DNA of 64,000 nt from Corynebacterium felinum (lineage in GTDB: Bacteria; Actinomycetota; Actinomycetes; Mycobacteriales; Mycobacteriaceae): NCBI RefSeq assembly GCF_030408755.1, contig NZ_CP047209.1, forward strand, positions 2,790,001-2,854,000, given 5' to 3'. The position numbers and the translations under genes were made by a program. Below are positions 46,960-55,915 of the stretch, in pieces (positions within the stretch are counted from its first letter, which is position 1; each line of letters begins with the position of its first letter). The notes below the pieces were generated by a model that had not been told where the DNA came from, did no database searches, and saw only the letters and a program-made list of their open reading frames with translations.

Positions 46960-46982
46960 CCACCCCCACCTTGCGGTGGGGG
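46960..46982 (-). other. GC-rich hairpin between VWA and tubulin-like genes
   Basis: CCACCCCCACC (46960-46970) and GGTGGGGG (46975-46982) form a tight hairpin with a four-base loop in the 115-base gap of the cluster. There is no T-run. It may stabilise mRNA ends or attenuate transcription and so divide the cluster into two expression levels. Confidence 0.6.
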
Positions 46983-46991
46983 GATATCGCT

Positions 46992-49712
46992 CTAGTGCTT
47001 TGGGCCGAAGGGATTATTCGGCGGGTTTTGAGGGTGAAGTTGCCCAAATGGATGAGAAGGTGGCTGCGGTTGCTGAGAGCGTGTATCGGGGCCACCGAAT
47101 CCCGAATTAGGTTCTGGTTGCGGTGCAGTTCCCGCCCCAAAAGTTGGGTGTGGTGTTGCACCAGAACTCGGCCAGCTTTGTTCTTGCGGCTGCGCAGTCG
47201 GGAAATCTTCAGGTACATCCTGCGGTTGTGGGAATGAGGAGGCATCCTCAGCACTTGGAGGATTCTGCGGGGCGTTGTGCGCGAGCGTGTCCAGCAGGTC
47301 TTTCGCGCCGCGCTTAATTTCGGAGGAAAGTGCGTCGAGAGAATCTTGCTGCACATGTTCATCCACAAGCACAAGCACTTGTCCCGTGCCAGACTCAGCA
47401 TGAAGCGCGTACACAATCCAGTGGCCGGCAATGCTCAGTGGGAGTTTCGCCCGCTGCTTTTCATGATTTCCCTTGCCGAAAATAGATGGTGCAGAATCCG
47501 CCAGCACATAGGCGGAAGCGAAAGGATTCCAGCCCATTGTGACCGACAGCTTCTTGCCCGCCACAACAATGCTGCGCGGCTGCGGCATCACACCAGTGTT
47601 GTTAAACACCATATCCTGGGTATTCAACGCGATCGCGCGATCCCCATCGGTGCGGATCACCTCATCATTATCCACAGCAATGGGGAAGCTGTAGCCGTAA
47701 ATCTTCTTCCGTGGGATAACCCCAGTGATGTACTTGAAGGTGTACAAAATCGCCAGCGGGATGAGCAAACCCAATAAGAGCGCGAGAATCATAGCCACGG
47801 AAAATACCGCTGTGTTCACAGGCACGCGCATGGTGCCGGTGACCGGAAGCTCAACGGCGGCATTCGTTGCCTGATCTTCACTGACAAGCTGAACGGGAAG
47901 GGACAACGCGATGGGGCCGTCGGCAAGCTTCTCAACCGACAAAGTGACAGGCAGTTGTGCCTTCTCACCCTTAGCTAAGGTCAGCGCCGTCTCCTTCGAG
48001 TTATTCGGGGAGCTCACCGCAAGCCCAGCAACACCTTCAGGCAGGGTTGCTTTCACCCCACCAGTATCGCCCAACCAGACACTTCCCGGGCCTTCAACTG
48101 GCAGGTTAAAGGTTATTTCTTTGCTTTCAACCGCAATATCGACACCCGCGGAGATCTTCGGCATATTCACCGGGGTGATCGTCACTGGGAACTGCGCGGT
48201 CAACGGCGAAAGCTGTGTGCCCGGCACCTCTCCCTTCCCCTTCGTGGTGATGTGGGCGGTGAGCACAATGTCACCGGTGGCAACATTGTCGATTTCCTGC
48301 AGCGGGATGGTCACAGTGTTCCCGTCCTTGATTGGCTGCGGGCTGGTCAACGCCTCCCCATGCTCCGCACCGGTGGGCACGAAGGTTGCGGTCAGCATGG
48401 CGTCGCCGTCGAGCCTGCGTGCAGTGCCGTTCTTATCAAGAAGGGTGACAGTCAGCATGTCTTGATTAGACAAGCCCGCGTTTTCTTTCTCGCGAAGCTC
48501 ATCGACAGAAATGTGCAAACCGGGGAAAATCTGCATCTTCGCACGGTAAGTAGTGTGATTACCCTCGGTGGCGCGGTAACCGAACGACCACTGCCCCGAC
48601 CAGTCCACCTCTTCCGGCTTCGTGATGCTCACATCCACCATGCCCGGCAGCGTCTCACCGCGCTGAACCTGGAACTTCACACCCTGAACATCTAGGCTCG
48701 GCTGGTTAAGCTCCAGCACCTGCCCCGTGGGAGTTTTCAGCACCGGGATCAGGTCTTTCTCCCCCTTCGCTTCCTCCGGCTGCGCTTCGAGTCGCACATC
48801 CGTGATGGAGTTGTCGAGGGTGAAGTTGAAGAAATCTTCCGTGCTTCCCTTAAACGACGCCGAACCAGAATCCGGCAAAATCTGGCGGAACGCACCAAAC
48901 AGTGCTGCCGGGTTATCCTTCGCATTAAAGAATGCGCCGTTCGCAGGCAGGTTCGGTCCGCACTCGTTCGTCTCCGCCATATCCCGCAGCAACTTTTCCG
49001 GGCTGCCTTCACCCTGCGGGATCAAACCCACGATGAACAGCTGAATCTGGGAATGGCGCAGGCTTTCGACCACACCGTGGGCGGCGCAAATACGCTCCTG
49101 CGCGGCTTGATCTGCGGCTTTGTCGCCGGGGACGGTGAGCTGACCGTCGGTGAAAAACAGGATGGAGCGACAAGAATGAGCCTGCGAGTGGGCAGAAATA
49201 TCGCGCAGTGCGCCGTTAAGCGCGACTGAGTAGTTGGTGTACATTTCGTTGTTGCGCTCCGCGAAACCTGCCACCGACCTCGTCAGCTTATCGACGTCGG
49301 TGCGCACGTTCGTCCACTCCCCATACACTGCGGGGTCGGAGCTGTATTTTTCACCGAAACCAGCGAGCTTAACGTTGATATCAGCATTGGAGTTATTCGC
49401 GACCTTCCCTAACTGCTGGATTAAGTCTTGGGCGGCGGCAACGCGCACATTTTCAGGGTCGGTTGCCGGACCATTATGCCCGCGCAACGACGCCGACTCG
49501 TCAATCACAAACAGCAGGTCAGCCTGTTTCTTGTTGGAAATACACGAGCTAAGTCGGCTCAGGTTTTGTTCCGCAATGGGCGAAAGGTCGGTTTCTTGGG
49601 CCAACACTAAGGCTGCGGAGTTAACAGCCGCCACAGAAGCGAATGCCGCTGCCGCCGCAACGCCACGGTGAAACAGTTTTGTCACAGTAGTCCTTCTTGT
49701 CGATCGATACAT
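46992..49712 (-). CDS. secreted, membrane-tethered VWA protein
   Basis: This 906-residue protein has a signal peptide (to about residue 39), then a von Willebrand A domain with MIDAS motif DESAS (Asp71) and ILFFTDGQLTVPGD. Beta-sandwich domains follow to about 630, then one TM helix (about 633-660). The cytosolic part of about 245 residues ends in a Pro/Gln-rich tail with HPFG and the terminal NNPFGPKH. An extracellular metal-dependent adhesion or sensing domain is thus linked to a cytosolic NPF-type tail. It is followed by the tubulin-like gene after 115 bases. Role: possibly the external receptor of the cluster; this is inference. Confidence 0.82.
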   Translation of the reverse strand: MYRSTRRTTVTKLFHRGVAAAAAFASVAAVNSAALVLAQETDLSPIAEQNLSRLSSCISNKKQADLLFVIDESASLRGHNGPATDPENVRVAAAQDLIQQLGKVANNSNADINVKLAGFGEKYSSDPAVYGEWTNVRTDVDKLTRSVAGFAERNNEMYTNYSVALNGALRDISAHSQAHSCRSILFFTDGQLTVPGDKAADQAAQERICAAHGVVESLRHSQIQLFIVGLIPQGEGSPEKLLRDMAETNECGPNLPANGAFFNAKDNPAALFGAFRQILPDSGSASFKGSTEDFFNFTLDNSITDVRLEAQPEEAKGEKDLIPVLKTPTGQVLELNQPSLDVQGVKFQVQRGETLPGMVDVSITKPEEVDWSGQWSFGYRATEGNHTTYRAKMQIFPGLHISVDELREKENAGLSNQDMLTVTLLDKNGTARRLDGDAMLTATFVPTGAEHGEALTSPQPIKDGNTVTIPLQEIDNVATGDIVLTAHITTKGKGEVPGTQLSPLTAQFPVTITPVNMPKISAGVDIAVESKEITFNLPVEGPGSVWLGDTGGVKATLPEGVAGLAVSSPNNSKETALTLAKGEKAQLPVTLSVEKLADGPIALSLPVQLVSEDQATNAAVELPVTGTMRVPVNTAVFSVAMILALLLGLLIPLAILYTFKYITGVIPRKKIYGYSFPIAVDNDEVIRTDGDRAIALNTQDMVFNNTGVMPQPRSIVVAGKKLSVTMGWNPFASAYVLADSAPSIFGKGNHEKQRAKLPLSIAGHWIVYALHAESGTGQVLVLVDEHVQQDSLDALSSEIKRGAKDLLDTLAHNAPQNPPSAEDASSFPQPQDVPEDFPTAQPQEQSWPSSGATPHPTFGAGTAPQPEPNSGFGGPDTRSQQPQPPSHPFGQLHPQNPPNNPFGPKH

Positions 49713-49729
49713 GGCGGTACCCCTTCGTG

Positions 49730-50308
49730 TTAAAACACCTTAGAAACCCACAAGGAGATTTCAATCGCAGTAATCACAACCCCTATCGCCCCCACCGCGA
49801 GGGCCAGACGAGTCAGGGCAACGTGAGTCGAATTTTCCAAGTAACAAGCTGCCGACTTGCGCTTATTGTCCACCACTTTATGCACCCCCACCAGCACAAA
49901 AGCAATAATTCCGGACAAGACCCACCCCGCGATGGCAAACATGCGGAAACCACTATCGGTGGCACTGCCACCGATAACGGGCGCAAGCACACCACAGATC
50001 AACCCAACAAACGCGGCCACGGTCGCAGCGCTGACAAAACCCCACGGGCCGGTCGCTGGGGCAGCAAGCGCTGGTGGGGTATCACGCTCAAAGGAGGTAT
50101 CGGGAGTTGATGCGCCAAAAGGCGAGCTCGAACCACCAGCCGGTGCAGGTTGCTGGCCGAATGCGCTCGGTGCAGTCTCAAAACCTTGCTGGCTAGGCTG
50201 CTGGCCAAACCCACCGCCGAAGCTTGGGGGTGATTGTGTGCCAGAGTTGGGTTGGGATTGGCCAAAGCTGTTAGTGCCGGAATTACCAAATGGGGACGAC
50301 ATGAGCAT
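49730..50308 (-). CDS. membrane protein with SPFG/FG-rich N-terminal tail
   Basis: This 192-residue protein has an N-terminal disordered Gln/Ser/Gly/Pro-rich tail (about 1-80) with two SPFG motifs and several SFG/AFG variants. Three hydrophobic segments (about 90-115, 122-145 and 168-190) follow. It is co-oriented with the VWA gene, 17 bases apart. The layout mirrors the protein at 33375-34085. No family is recognised beyond that. Confidence 0.7.
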   Translation of the reverse strand: MLMSSPFGNSGTNSFGQSQPNSGTQSPPSFGGGFGQQPSQQGFETAPSAFGQQPAPAGGSSSPFGASTPDTSFERDTPPALAAPATGPWGFVSAATVAAFVGLICGVLAPVIGGSATDSGFRMFAIAGWVLSGIIAFVLVGVHKVVDNKRKSAACYLENSTHVALTRLALAVGAIGVVITAIEISLWVSKVF

Positions 50309-50352
50309 TCTTGCTTTCGTTCAATGGTCTATGTGTGTTTTCCACAGATACT

Positions 50353-50805
50353 TTAGAAATTCTCGCTATACCGGCCAGCGGCACGCAGAATATTTAAGAA
50401 ATTGGCCACAAGCCACAGCACGAAAATTACCCGCACTGTATCCAATACGCCTGCTACTTCGGAGTGAAATAAAAACAGGCCGCATAAAAGTTGGAAAACC
50501 GCCACCTTGTAGTGTTTCAAGTAGAAATTGTGCGCCCCGAAAATACCGAGGAAAACCAGGAGCACAAGGGCAAGCACTTTGCTTTTTGGCCCTTTGGGAA
50601 GCGGGTTGGTTGGGGGCGCAACTGGTGTCCACGCCTGTGGTGCTTGCTGCAAAGGGTGTGGGGTGGCGCCGTTGGGTGCTCGGGGCGGGAGGGTGACGTC
50701 GCCGACGAGATCAACTGTGGGTAGTGTGTTGTCGTCCTGCCCGTTGGGGCGCTTACGAAAAGGGTTAACCGGCTGATCCATGTCACCTTCCACGCTTTCT
50801 GTCAT
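50353..50805 (-). CDS. TM2-domain membrane protein
   Basis: This 150-residue protein has a hydrophilic Pro-rich N-terminus (1-75) with an NPFR motif at residues 14-17. A TM2 domain (LLVFLGIFGAHNFYLKHYKVAVFQLL) and a further TM segment (DTVRVIFVLWLVANFLNIL) follow. TM2 proteins have two TM helices joined by a short turn, and their functions vary. It is the promoter-proximal gene of the ten-gene minus-strand cluster. A preceding in-frame Met/Asp-rich start (MTESVEGDMDQP) is used; an internal ATG at residue 9 is an alternative. Confidence 0.75.
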   Translation of the reverse strand: MTESVEGDMDQPVNPFRKRPNGQDDNTLPTVDLVGDVTLPPRAPNGATPHPLQQAPQAWTPVAPPTNPLPKGPKSKVLALVLLVFLGIFGAHNFYLKHYKVAVFQLLCGLFLFHSEVAGVLDTVRVIFVLWLVANFLNILRAAGRYSENF

Positions 50806-51688
50806 GCTGTGAATTGCTCACAGGGGCGCAACCGCACGGTCACACGCGAGTGGCAGGCAGTGACTGCGCGCTTTGTCGTTCTGCTTCCCACGGCATAGAC
50901 ATCGCTTTTACTGAACTGAGTTAAACTTCAATATACTCACTATCCTTTATTTTCGATAGGTGTTTTCTCCCATTATGCGGGCAATACACCGCAACCACGT
51001 TCTGCCCCATTGCCAGTATTTTTGGCCGACTGGCACGGCTTTGTACAGCTGCGCTACCACTTGGGCACAAGTGCTCAACCTGCTACCCCCTACCCCCGCC
51101 ACACGGCACAGTCTCACCGGATTGCTCCACACCCCGTTTTTTCTTCCTAGGTTTCTACCCCCGGAACACTCCCCTGCTGCCGCTATCGCCCTGCCTATAT
51201 TGGCGAAGTGTTCAATTGCGGGGCATGATTTCACAACCGGCATGCACGGCGTGGGCTCGTCACCTCAAGGCCCAGCGCTGTTTGTTAGGTTGTTCGTCCG
51301 ATGATCTCTGGGTTTCACGCAGGTAATTGCAGTTCACCTAAGAATTAGAATATGCGTATATGTGCACGCGTTGGCGCAGGTGAATGCCTGCATTTATATG
51401 CGCAAGAGACATTCAACGAGCTGGTTCAAACAATGGTTTCGCCCATGTTTTTGCCTCCTGGCAAAACACACAGCACAACTCTTTTTGACACGACACCACT
51501 GTGGCAAATGTATCTATTCCGCCACCGCGCGCTGCTTCAAGCAGAAGCAGTGCCATGATGACAACTGCGCGGCATATTTACTCATCAGCTCACACACATT
51601 GGTTTATTGGAGAAATTGAGCTTTTAGCACTACGGGAAACCCCTGAGGAGACAACAAAACGCTTCAAGCGCCCAACGCTTTTACTCTG
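50806..51688. other. 883-bp intergenic region with putative cluster promoter
   Basis: This is the gap upstream of the ten-gene cluster and downstream of the GH76-like gene. On the minus strand, TATATT (plus-strand 50930-50935, preceded by TGAG) is a possible -10 about 120 bases before the first ATG. An inverted repeat CTATC-N10-GATAG (50940-50959) overlaps the -35 position and could be an operator. The frames at 51352-51619 have no ribosome-binding site and are not supported. Nothing else is seen. Confidence 0.4.
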
Positions 51689-52834
51689 TTACTTCTCGTT
51701 CGCGGCGATCCTTGCGGCGGCTTCCAGCAGCATCCAGCCGGAGAGCTGCACAGACAAATCGCGCTCATCGATGCGGACGATGCGCACAAAATCGGACAAG
51801 CTATTGGTGGTTAAACCATAGTTGTGTGGCAATTTCGCATCCGCCAGCCAGTCGGTGGCAAATACAGGTAACCCATCGACTTCCAGGCGGTGATTCCACA
51901 GCGACTCCGCGGAAGCCATGACAAGGCGCTTAGCAATCTTCTTCGTTGCGCTATTGGCCTCATTATCGTCCGGCAAGCGCACGGCCACTTCGGCAAGGTA
52001 GCGCACGAGGATTCCCTTGAACAAACCACCATCGCCGTCGCCAGTTTTCCAATCAATAACACCCTGTGGGGTGGCCATCTCCTTTTCCACCGCATGCACA
52101 ACAGCGCGTAGGTGGGCGAGGTAGATGACCGCATCCTCACGAGCATCGGGGCGGTTCTTGAGCCGCAGGGCAAGCTCTAGGCAGGCACCAATGACCACAC
52201 CCTGGCAGTACGGGTGGGTGGGTTTGACAATTTCAGGGCCGTTCATCGACATCCTGATCCCATCCATCACCAGGCCGTTGTCGTCAATGAGGTTGTCAAA
52301 AATCCAGTCGATAATAAACCGCGCCTGGCCCAAATTTCCGCGCCGCGCCAGCATGATCGCTGCCGGACCATTGGTGGGCACATTAAAAAACGTCTCCCCA
52401 ACCCGCCACGGGAATACGGAGGTCACGGGGTCGACACCAGCGAGGATATTATTTTCCAGCACCTTTAAATACTTGGGTCGGCGCAAACCAAACAAGTTAT
52501 GCGCCCTGCCTAAAGCAAGGGCCAGCCACAGTTTGTCGTCGTAATAGTTGTTGCGGGTGAAGCTGCCGAAATTGCGCACCTTAATGCCGCGAATGGTTTC
52601 CTTGATCCGCTGCTTGCGACTGCGGGTGGGGCGGCGGGTGGCGGCGTCGATAAGGCAATCAAGATAGTGTGCCTGCCACCAGTAATGCCAGCGGTAAAAC
52701 AGCTTTTCCTTCGTGTGTGGTGGCCAGGCGGCGACCGCGAGATTCGTGCGGGGGATGGACCACACGGCCTGGGCGTGGCGTTCGTTGATCGCGGATTCGG
52801 CGAGGTCCGCGCGGTGAAGCCACATCTCGTTCAC
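51689..52834 (-). CDS. glycoside hydrolase family 76-like protein
   Basis: This protein of about 381 residues has the GH76 double-aspartate motif NNYYDDKLWLALA and an upstream FYRWHYWWQAHYLDCLIDAATR helix. PTNGPAAIMLAR and HPYCQGVVIGACLELA segments fit an (alpha/alpha)6 barrel. GH76 enzymes are alpha-1,6-mannanases or transglycosylases. No signal peptide is present, so it is probably cytosolic, which is unusual for GH76 but as I recall also true for Rv0365c near fba in M. tuberculosis. The GTG at 52834 (AGGA eight bases upstream) is preferred over 52852. Possible substrates are lipomannan-type glycans or their precursors; this is inference. Confidence 0.8.
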   Translation of the reverse strand: MNEMWLHRADLAESAINERHAQAVWSIPRTNLAVAAWPPHTKEKLFYRWHYWWQAHYLDCLIDAATRRPTRSRKQRIKETIRGIKVRNFGSFTRNNYYDDKLWLALALGRAHNLFGLRRPKYLKVLENNILAGVDPVTSVFPWRVGETFFNVPTNGPAAIMLARRGNLGQARFIIDWIFDNLIDDNGLVMDGIRMSMNGPEIVKPTHPYCQGVVIGACLELALRLKNRPDAREDAVIYLAHLRAVVHAVEKEMATPQGVIDWKTGDGDGGLFKGILVRYLAEVAVRLPDDNEANSATKKIAKRLVMASAESLWNHRLEVDGLPVFATDWLADAKLPHNYGLTTNSLSDFVRIVRIDERDLSVQLSGWMLLEAAARIAANEK

Positions 52835-53049
52835 AGTGAAAATCCTAACCACTTAACAAAAGACTAGAAATTTAAATGCAACAGGTCGCTGCTGTAATCC
52901 CCATTTGTGCCAGATGCCGACACCGGAAACAGCAGTGTCAGCGAAGCAACAAAGATGAACAGAGTTAATTATATCAATTTTTACTCCACAGCTTTCGCTC
53001 CACAATACACGTGAGCAGGGATTTAGGGAGCACTTTGCAGTCTTAGTTT

Positions 53050-53742
53050 CTACCAAGAATTGCTTAAGTCAGCATGTTGGCGCACCCACGTGTGCATCGC
53101 AATGCCCGCAGCAACACCCGCATTAATACTGCGCGTCGACCCGAACTGGGCAATCGAGCAGGTCATCATCGCACTTTGCTGCGCCGTATCCGTCACACCT
53201 GGGCCCTCTTGCCCAAACAGCAGCAAACACTTTTCGGGCAGCTGGGCGGTCTCAATGGGCACGCAGCCTGGGGTGTTGTCGATAGCGACCACGGTCAACC
53301 CGTGCTCAGCTGCCCATGCGACAAGCTGCTCGGTGCTTTCGTGGTGCATCAAGTGCTGGTAGCGGTCGGTGACCATCGCCCCGCGCCGATTCCAGCGCTT
53401 GCGCCCCACAATATGCACCGTGTCCACGGCAAAGGCGTTGGCGGTGCGAACGACGGTGCCGATGTTGGCGTCGTTTTCAAAGTTTTCGATCGCAATATGC
53501 AATGCGTGACGACGCCGATCAATGTCTGCCACAATCGCTTCGCGTGTCCAGTAGCGGTAGGCATCCACCACATTGCGGCGGTCGCCTTCCGCCAACAGCA
53601 CTGGGTCGTACTGTTTAGCCTGCGGAAGGGGCTGGCCGGGGTGTTCTTCAGCCCACGGGCCCACCCCGTGCCGCCCTTGACCCCACTCGGTAGGGCCGGG
53701 CGGGTAGGGGGAATTGTCCACGCGCGGAATGGGATGTGGCAT
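53050..53742 (-). CDS. TrmH/SpoU-family RNA 2'-O-methyltransferase
   Basis: This 230-residue SPOUT-class enzyme has motifs NVGTVVRTANAF (motif 1), LLFGQEGPGV (motif 2) and STRSINAGVAAGIAMHTW (motif 3), which build the SAM-binding knot. It should 2'-O-methylate a tRNA or rRNA ribose; the exact nucleoside is not deducible. The ATG overlaps the pyrE stop by one base, so it is translationally coupled. An N-terminal Pro/His-rich extension of about 75 residues precedes the catalytic core. Confidence 0.92.
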   Translation of the reverse strand: MPHPIPRVDNSPYPPGPTEWGQGRHGVGPWAEEHPGQPLPQAKQYDPVLLAEGDRRNVVDAYRYWTREAIVADIDRRRHALHIAIENFENDANIGTVVRTANAFAVDTVHIVGRKRWNRRGAMVTDRYQHLMHHESTEQLVAWAAEHGLTVVAIDNTPGCVPIETAQLPEKCLLLFGQEGPGVTDTAQQSAMMTCSIAQFGSTRSINAGVAAGIAMHTWVRQHADLSNSW

Positions 53743-54281
53743 TAGAGACCGAGATCCTCCAAGCCCAGAAGGTAGCGGTATTCCACACCTTCAGCGGCAA
53801 TCACATCGCCGGCACCGGTAGCGCGATCCACCACGGTGGCTACGCCAACAACCTCAGCGCCGATATCGCGCAGCGCTGCAACAGCAGTGAGTGGGGAGTT
53901 GCCGGTGGTGGTGGTGTCTTCGACAACCAGAACCTTCTTACCCACAACATCGGGGCCCTCGATGCGGCGCTGCATACCGTGCTTCTTGGCTTCCTTACGC
54001 ACCACGAACGCATCGATATCGCGACCATCGGCGTGCATGATGGCGGTTGCTACAGGGTCAGCACCCAATGTCAGGCCACCCACTGCCACGAAATCCCAGT
54101 CCTGGGTCAGTTCGCGCAGCAGCTCACCAATCAGGCGGGAGGCACGGTGGTGCAAGGTGGCGCGGCGCAGGTCAACGTAGTAGTCGGCTTCCTTGCCGGA
54201 GGATAGGGTGACTTTGCCGTGGACAACAGCGAGTTCTTTTACCAGTTCGGCCAGCTCGGCCTTTTTTGCAGAATCAATCAT
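53742..54281 (-). CDS. pyrE: orotate phosphoribosyltransferase
   Basis: This 179-residue type-I PRTase converts orotate and PRPP to OMP in pyrimidine synthesis. The PRPP-binding motif VLVVEDTTTTGNS lies near residues 112-124, and the lysine-rich loop VVRKEAKKHG is present. Its neighbour order (hypothetical-pyrE-trmH) matches M. tuberculosis Rv0383c-Rv0380c as I recall. Confidence 0.95.
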   Translation of the reverse strand: MIDSAKKAELAELVKELAVVHGKVTLSSGKEADYYVDLRRATLHHRASRLIGELLRELTQDWDFVAVGGLTLGADPVATAIMHADGRDIDAFVVRKEAKKHGMQRRIEGPDVVGKKVLVVEDTTTTGNSPLTAVAALRDIGAEVVGVATVVDRATGAGDVIAAEGVEYRYLLGLEDLGL

Positions 54282-54464
54282 GATGAAAGGTCAAAGTCTC
54301 CTTGAATAATTGCCCAGCGCTCATTCGGCTCGGCACAACGATGTGTGGGTGAAATTCTGGTGAGAAATTTTCGCAAATATTGTAACTCACCTTCGGCTGC
54401 TCACTGCTGTTCTTGCTGCCCTTGCCACCATACCAACCAGCACTTGCCCAAAGGCAAGGAAAGG

Positions 54465-55895
54465 CTATGATCCCAGATTGCCCTTGGGTGTGGTGTTTGT
54501 TTCCCCCTGAGCGTTGGGGTTGTGGGCTTGCTTATCACTGTCGGTGGTGCAAGTAGTATTCTCCCCGCAGATTTGTGCGCCTGTTTCTGCATGCCCGTCG
54601 ATGAAAATGCTGGAGCCTTGTGAGGTATCGCGCAGCACGCGGGTTCCGTGGAAGTCGGAATGCTGTGGTGCGCGGTGGTTCGGGTCGGCGATCGCCTCCA
54701 CATCATCCGCACCAATATCGTGCGGGGTCACCACTCCCCGCGATTGCGCCTTTGCGCGGCTGGGCAGGATCACGGGGTCATCCTCACGCACAAGGTGCGG
54801 GCTGATTTTCGGCAGCACTGGGGGCTGTTCATCCTCGTCAAGCACTTCCCCGCGGGGTGGTTGGGCGACGCGGTGCGCCATGGGGCGGGTGGGGTCGGAG
54901 TCATAAAAGTCGATGGGGAGCACAGCGTGGGGTCGTGGGGGGAGTGTGCAGGCGGCGTCGGCAAGCAATGCGAGCGGTTCGAGGGTGTCTTCCCACAGTT
55001 CGTAGCTGGGTGTTTTCGGCAGTTGCGCAAGAACCCACTCCCCTTCCACCCAGATTGCCTGCACTTCTTTCGGCAGCGTGCGTGTCACGGCGTGCACGCG
55101 GGAGTCGATCATGCGGGCTACTGCTTGGGGGTCGGTGCCGTAGAAGGTGAAGTCGCCGACTGTGCTCACTTCGGCCAGATCCTCGGCGGGCGGGGTGTCC
55201 TGGGGGTGGTCGCGGTAGGCTTCTGCCACGATGTCGGAGCTGAAGTTTCGCCGCATCGCCACCACCGTGGCCGGCCCGAGGTCGCACAAGTGCATTTCGT
55301 AGCCTGCGGCTTTGCCGGAGACGACGTCTTTCGCCGCCACGCCTGTCGACGCCGCCACCCTCGACCATTCATCAGCAAGGTAGGCGTCAGTTTTGGTGTA
55401 GCTAAATTCCCGATATTCCGCCCATGCACGACGCACTCGGCGCGCATGGCCGGGCAGGTTAGGCAGGAGGCCTGATTTTAAGGCATCCAGTGCTTCTTGG
55501 GGGCTGCGGTCTTCTTCGGATGCGTGGGCGCGTTCGAGGGTGTCGAAGTCATCGGCGGATTCAGCGACCACAGTCTCGTCGGCGCTATCGTCTATCGCCT
55601 GGGCTTCAATGGTTTCGTCGAGTTCGTTGAGTTCCGATTCCGTGGCGATCTCCCCAGGATCGACTTCTTCGAGCTCGACCGTATCCACGGTGTCTGTGGC
55701 GTGTTCAACCACCCCTAGGTGCGGGTTGTGGGGTTCTTCTTCGGCCGTGGCAACGGGTGTGCGGGTTTCAGCAACCTGCTTTTTCACTGGTGTTTGCGCA
55801 GGTAGGGTAGGGTGTTCTGGCCGCTTGCGCTGGTAGTCGAGGTAGAACAATGCAGCAGCAGCGGCACCGATGAGAGCGGCCAGAACGAAAATCAT
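54465..55895 (-). CDS. membrane-anchored conserved hypothetical (Rv0383c-like position)
   Basis: This 476-residue protein has one N-terminal TM helix (MIFVLAALIGAAAAALFYLDY) and an acidic Asp/Glu-rich segment (about 45-135). A folded domain (about 140-300) is visible as LPNLPGHARRVRRAWAEYREFSYTKTDAYLADEWSR-type helices with a following beta part. A long hydrophilic tail has a Cys pair (QICGENTTC). The orientation suggests the soluble part is cytosolic or external depending on the short charged start. It lies 20 bases behind the rhodanese gene and before pyrE. The function is not recognised. Confidence 0.7.
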   Translation of the reverse strand: MIFVLAALIGAAAAALFYLDYQRKRPEHPTLPAQTPVKKQVAETRTPVATAEEEPHNPHLGVVEHATDTVDTVELEEVDPGEIATESELNELDETIEAQAIDDSADETVVAESADDFDTLERAHASEEDRSPQEALDALKSGLLPNLPGHARRVRRAWAEYREFSYTKTDAYLADEWSRVAASTGVAAKDVVSGKAAGYEMHLCDLGPATVVAMRRNFSSDIVAEAYRDHPQDTPPAEDLAEVSTVGDFTFYGTDPQAVARMIDSRVHAVTRTLPKEVQAIWVEGEWVLAQLPKTPSYELWEDTLEPLALLADAACTLPPRPHAVLPIDFYDSDPTRPMAHRVAQPPRGEVLDEDEQPPVLPKISPHLVREDDPVILPSRAKAQSRGVVTPHDIGADDVEAIADPNHRAPQHSDFHGTRVLRDTSQGSSIFIDGHAETGAQICGENTTCTTDSDKQAHNPNAQGETNTTPKGNLGS

Positions 55896-55915
55896 GCCCT
55901 TAAGTGTATAGGTGT

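Noticed and set aside
51352..51619. Two short plus-strand frames downstream of the cluster promoter region
   Set aside because: They overlap each other in different frames, lack ribosome-binding sites and do not look like proteins.
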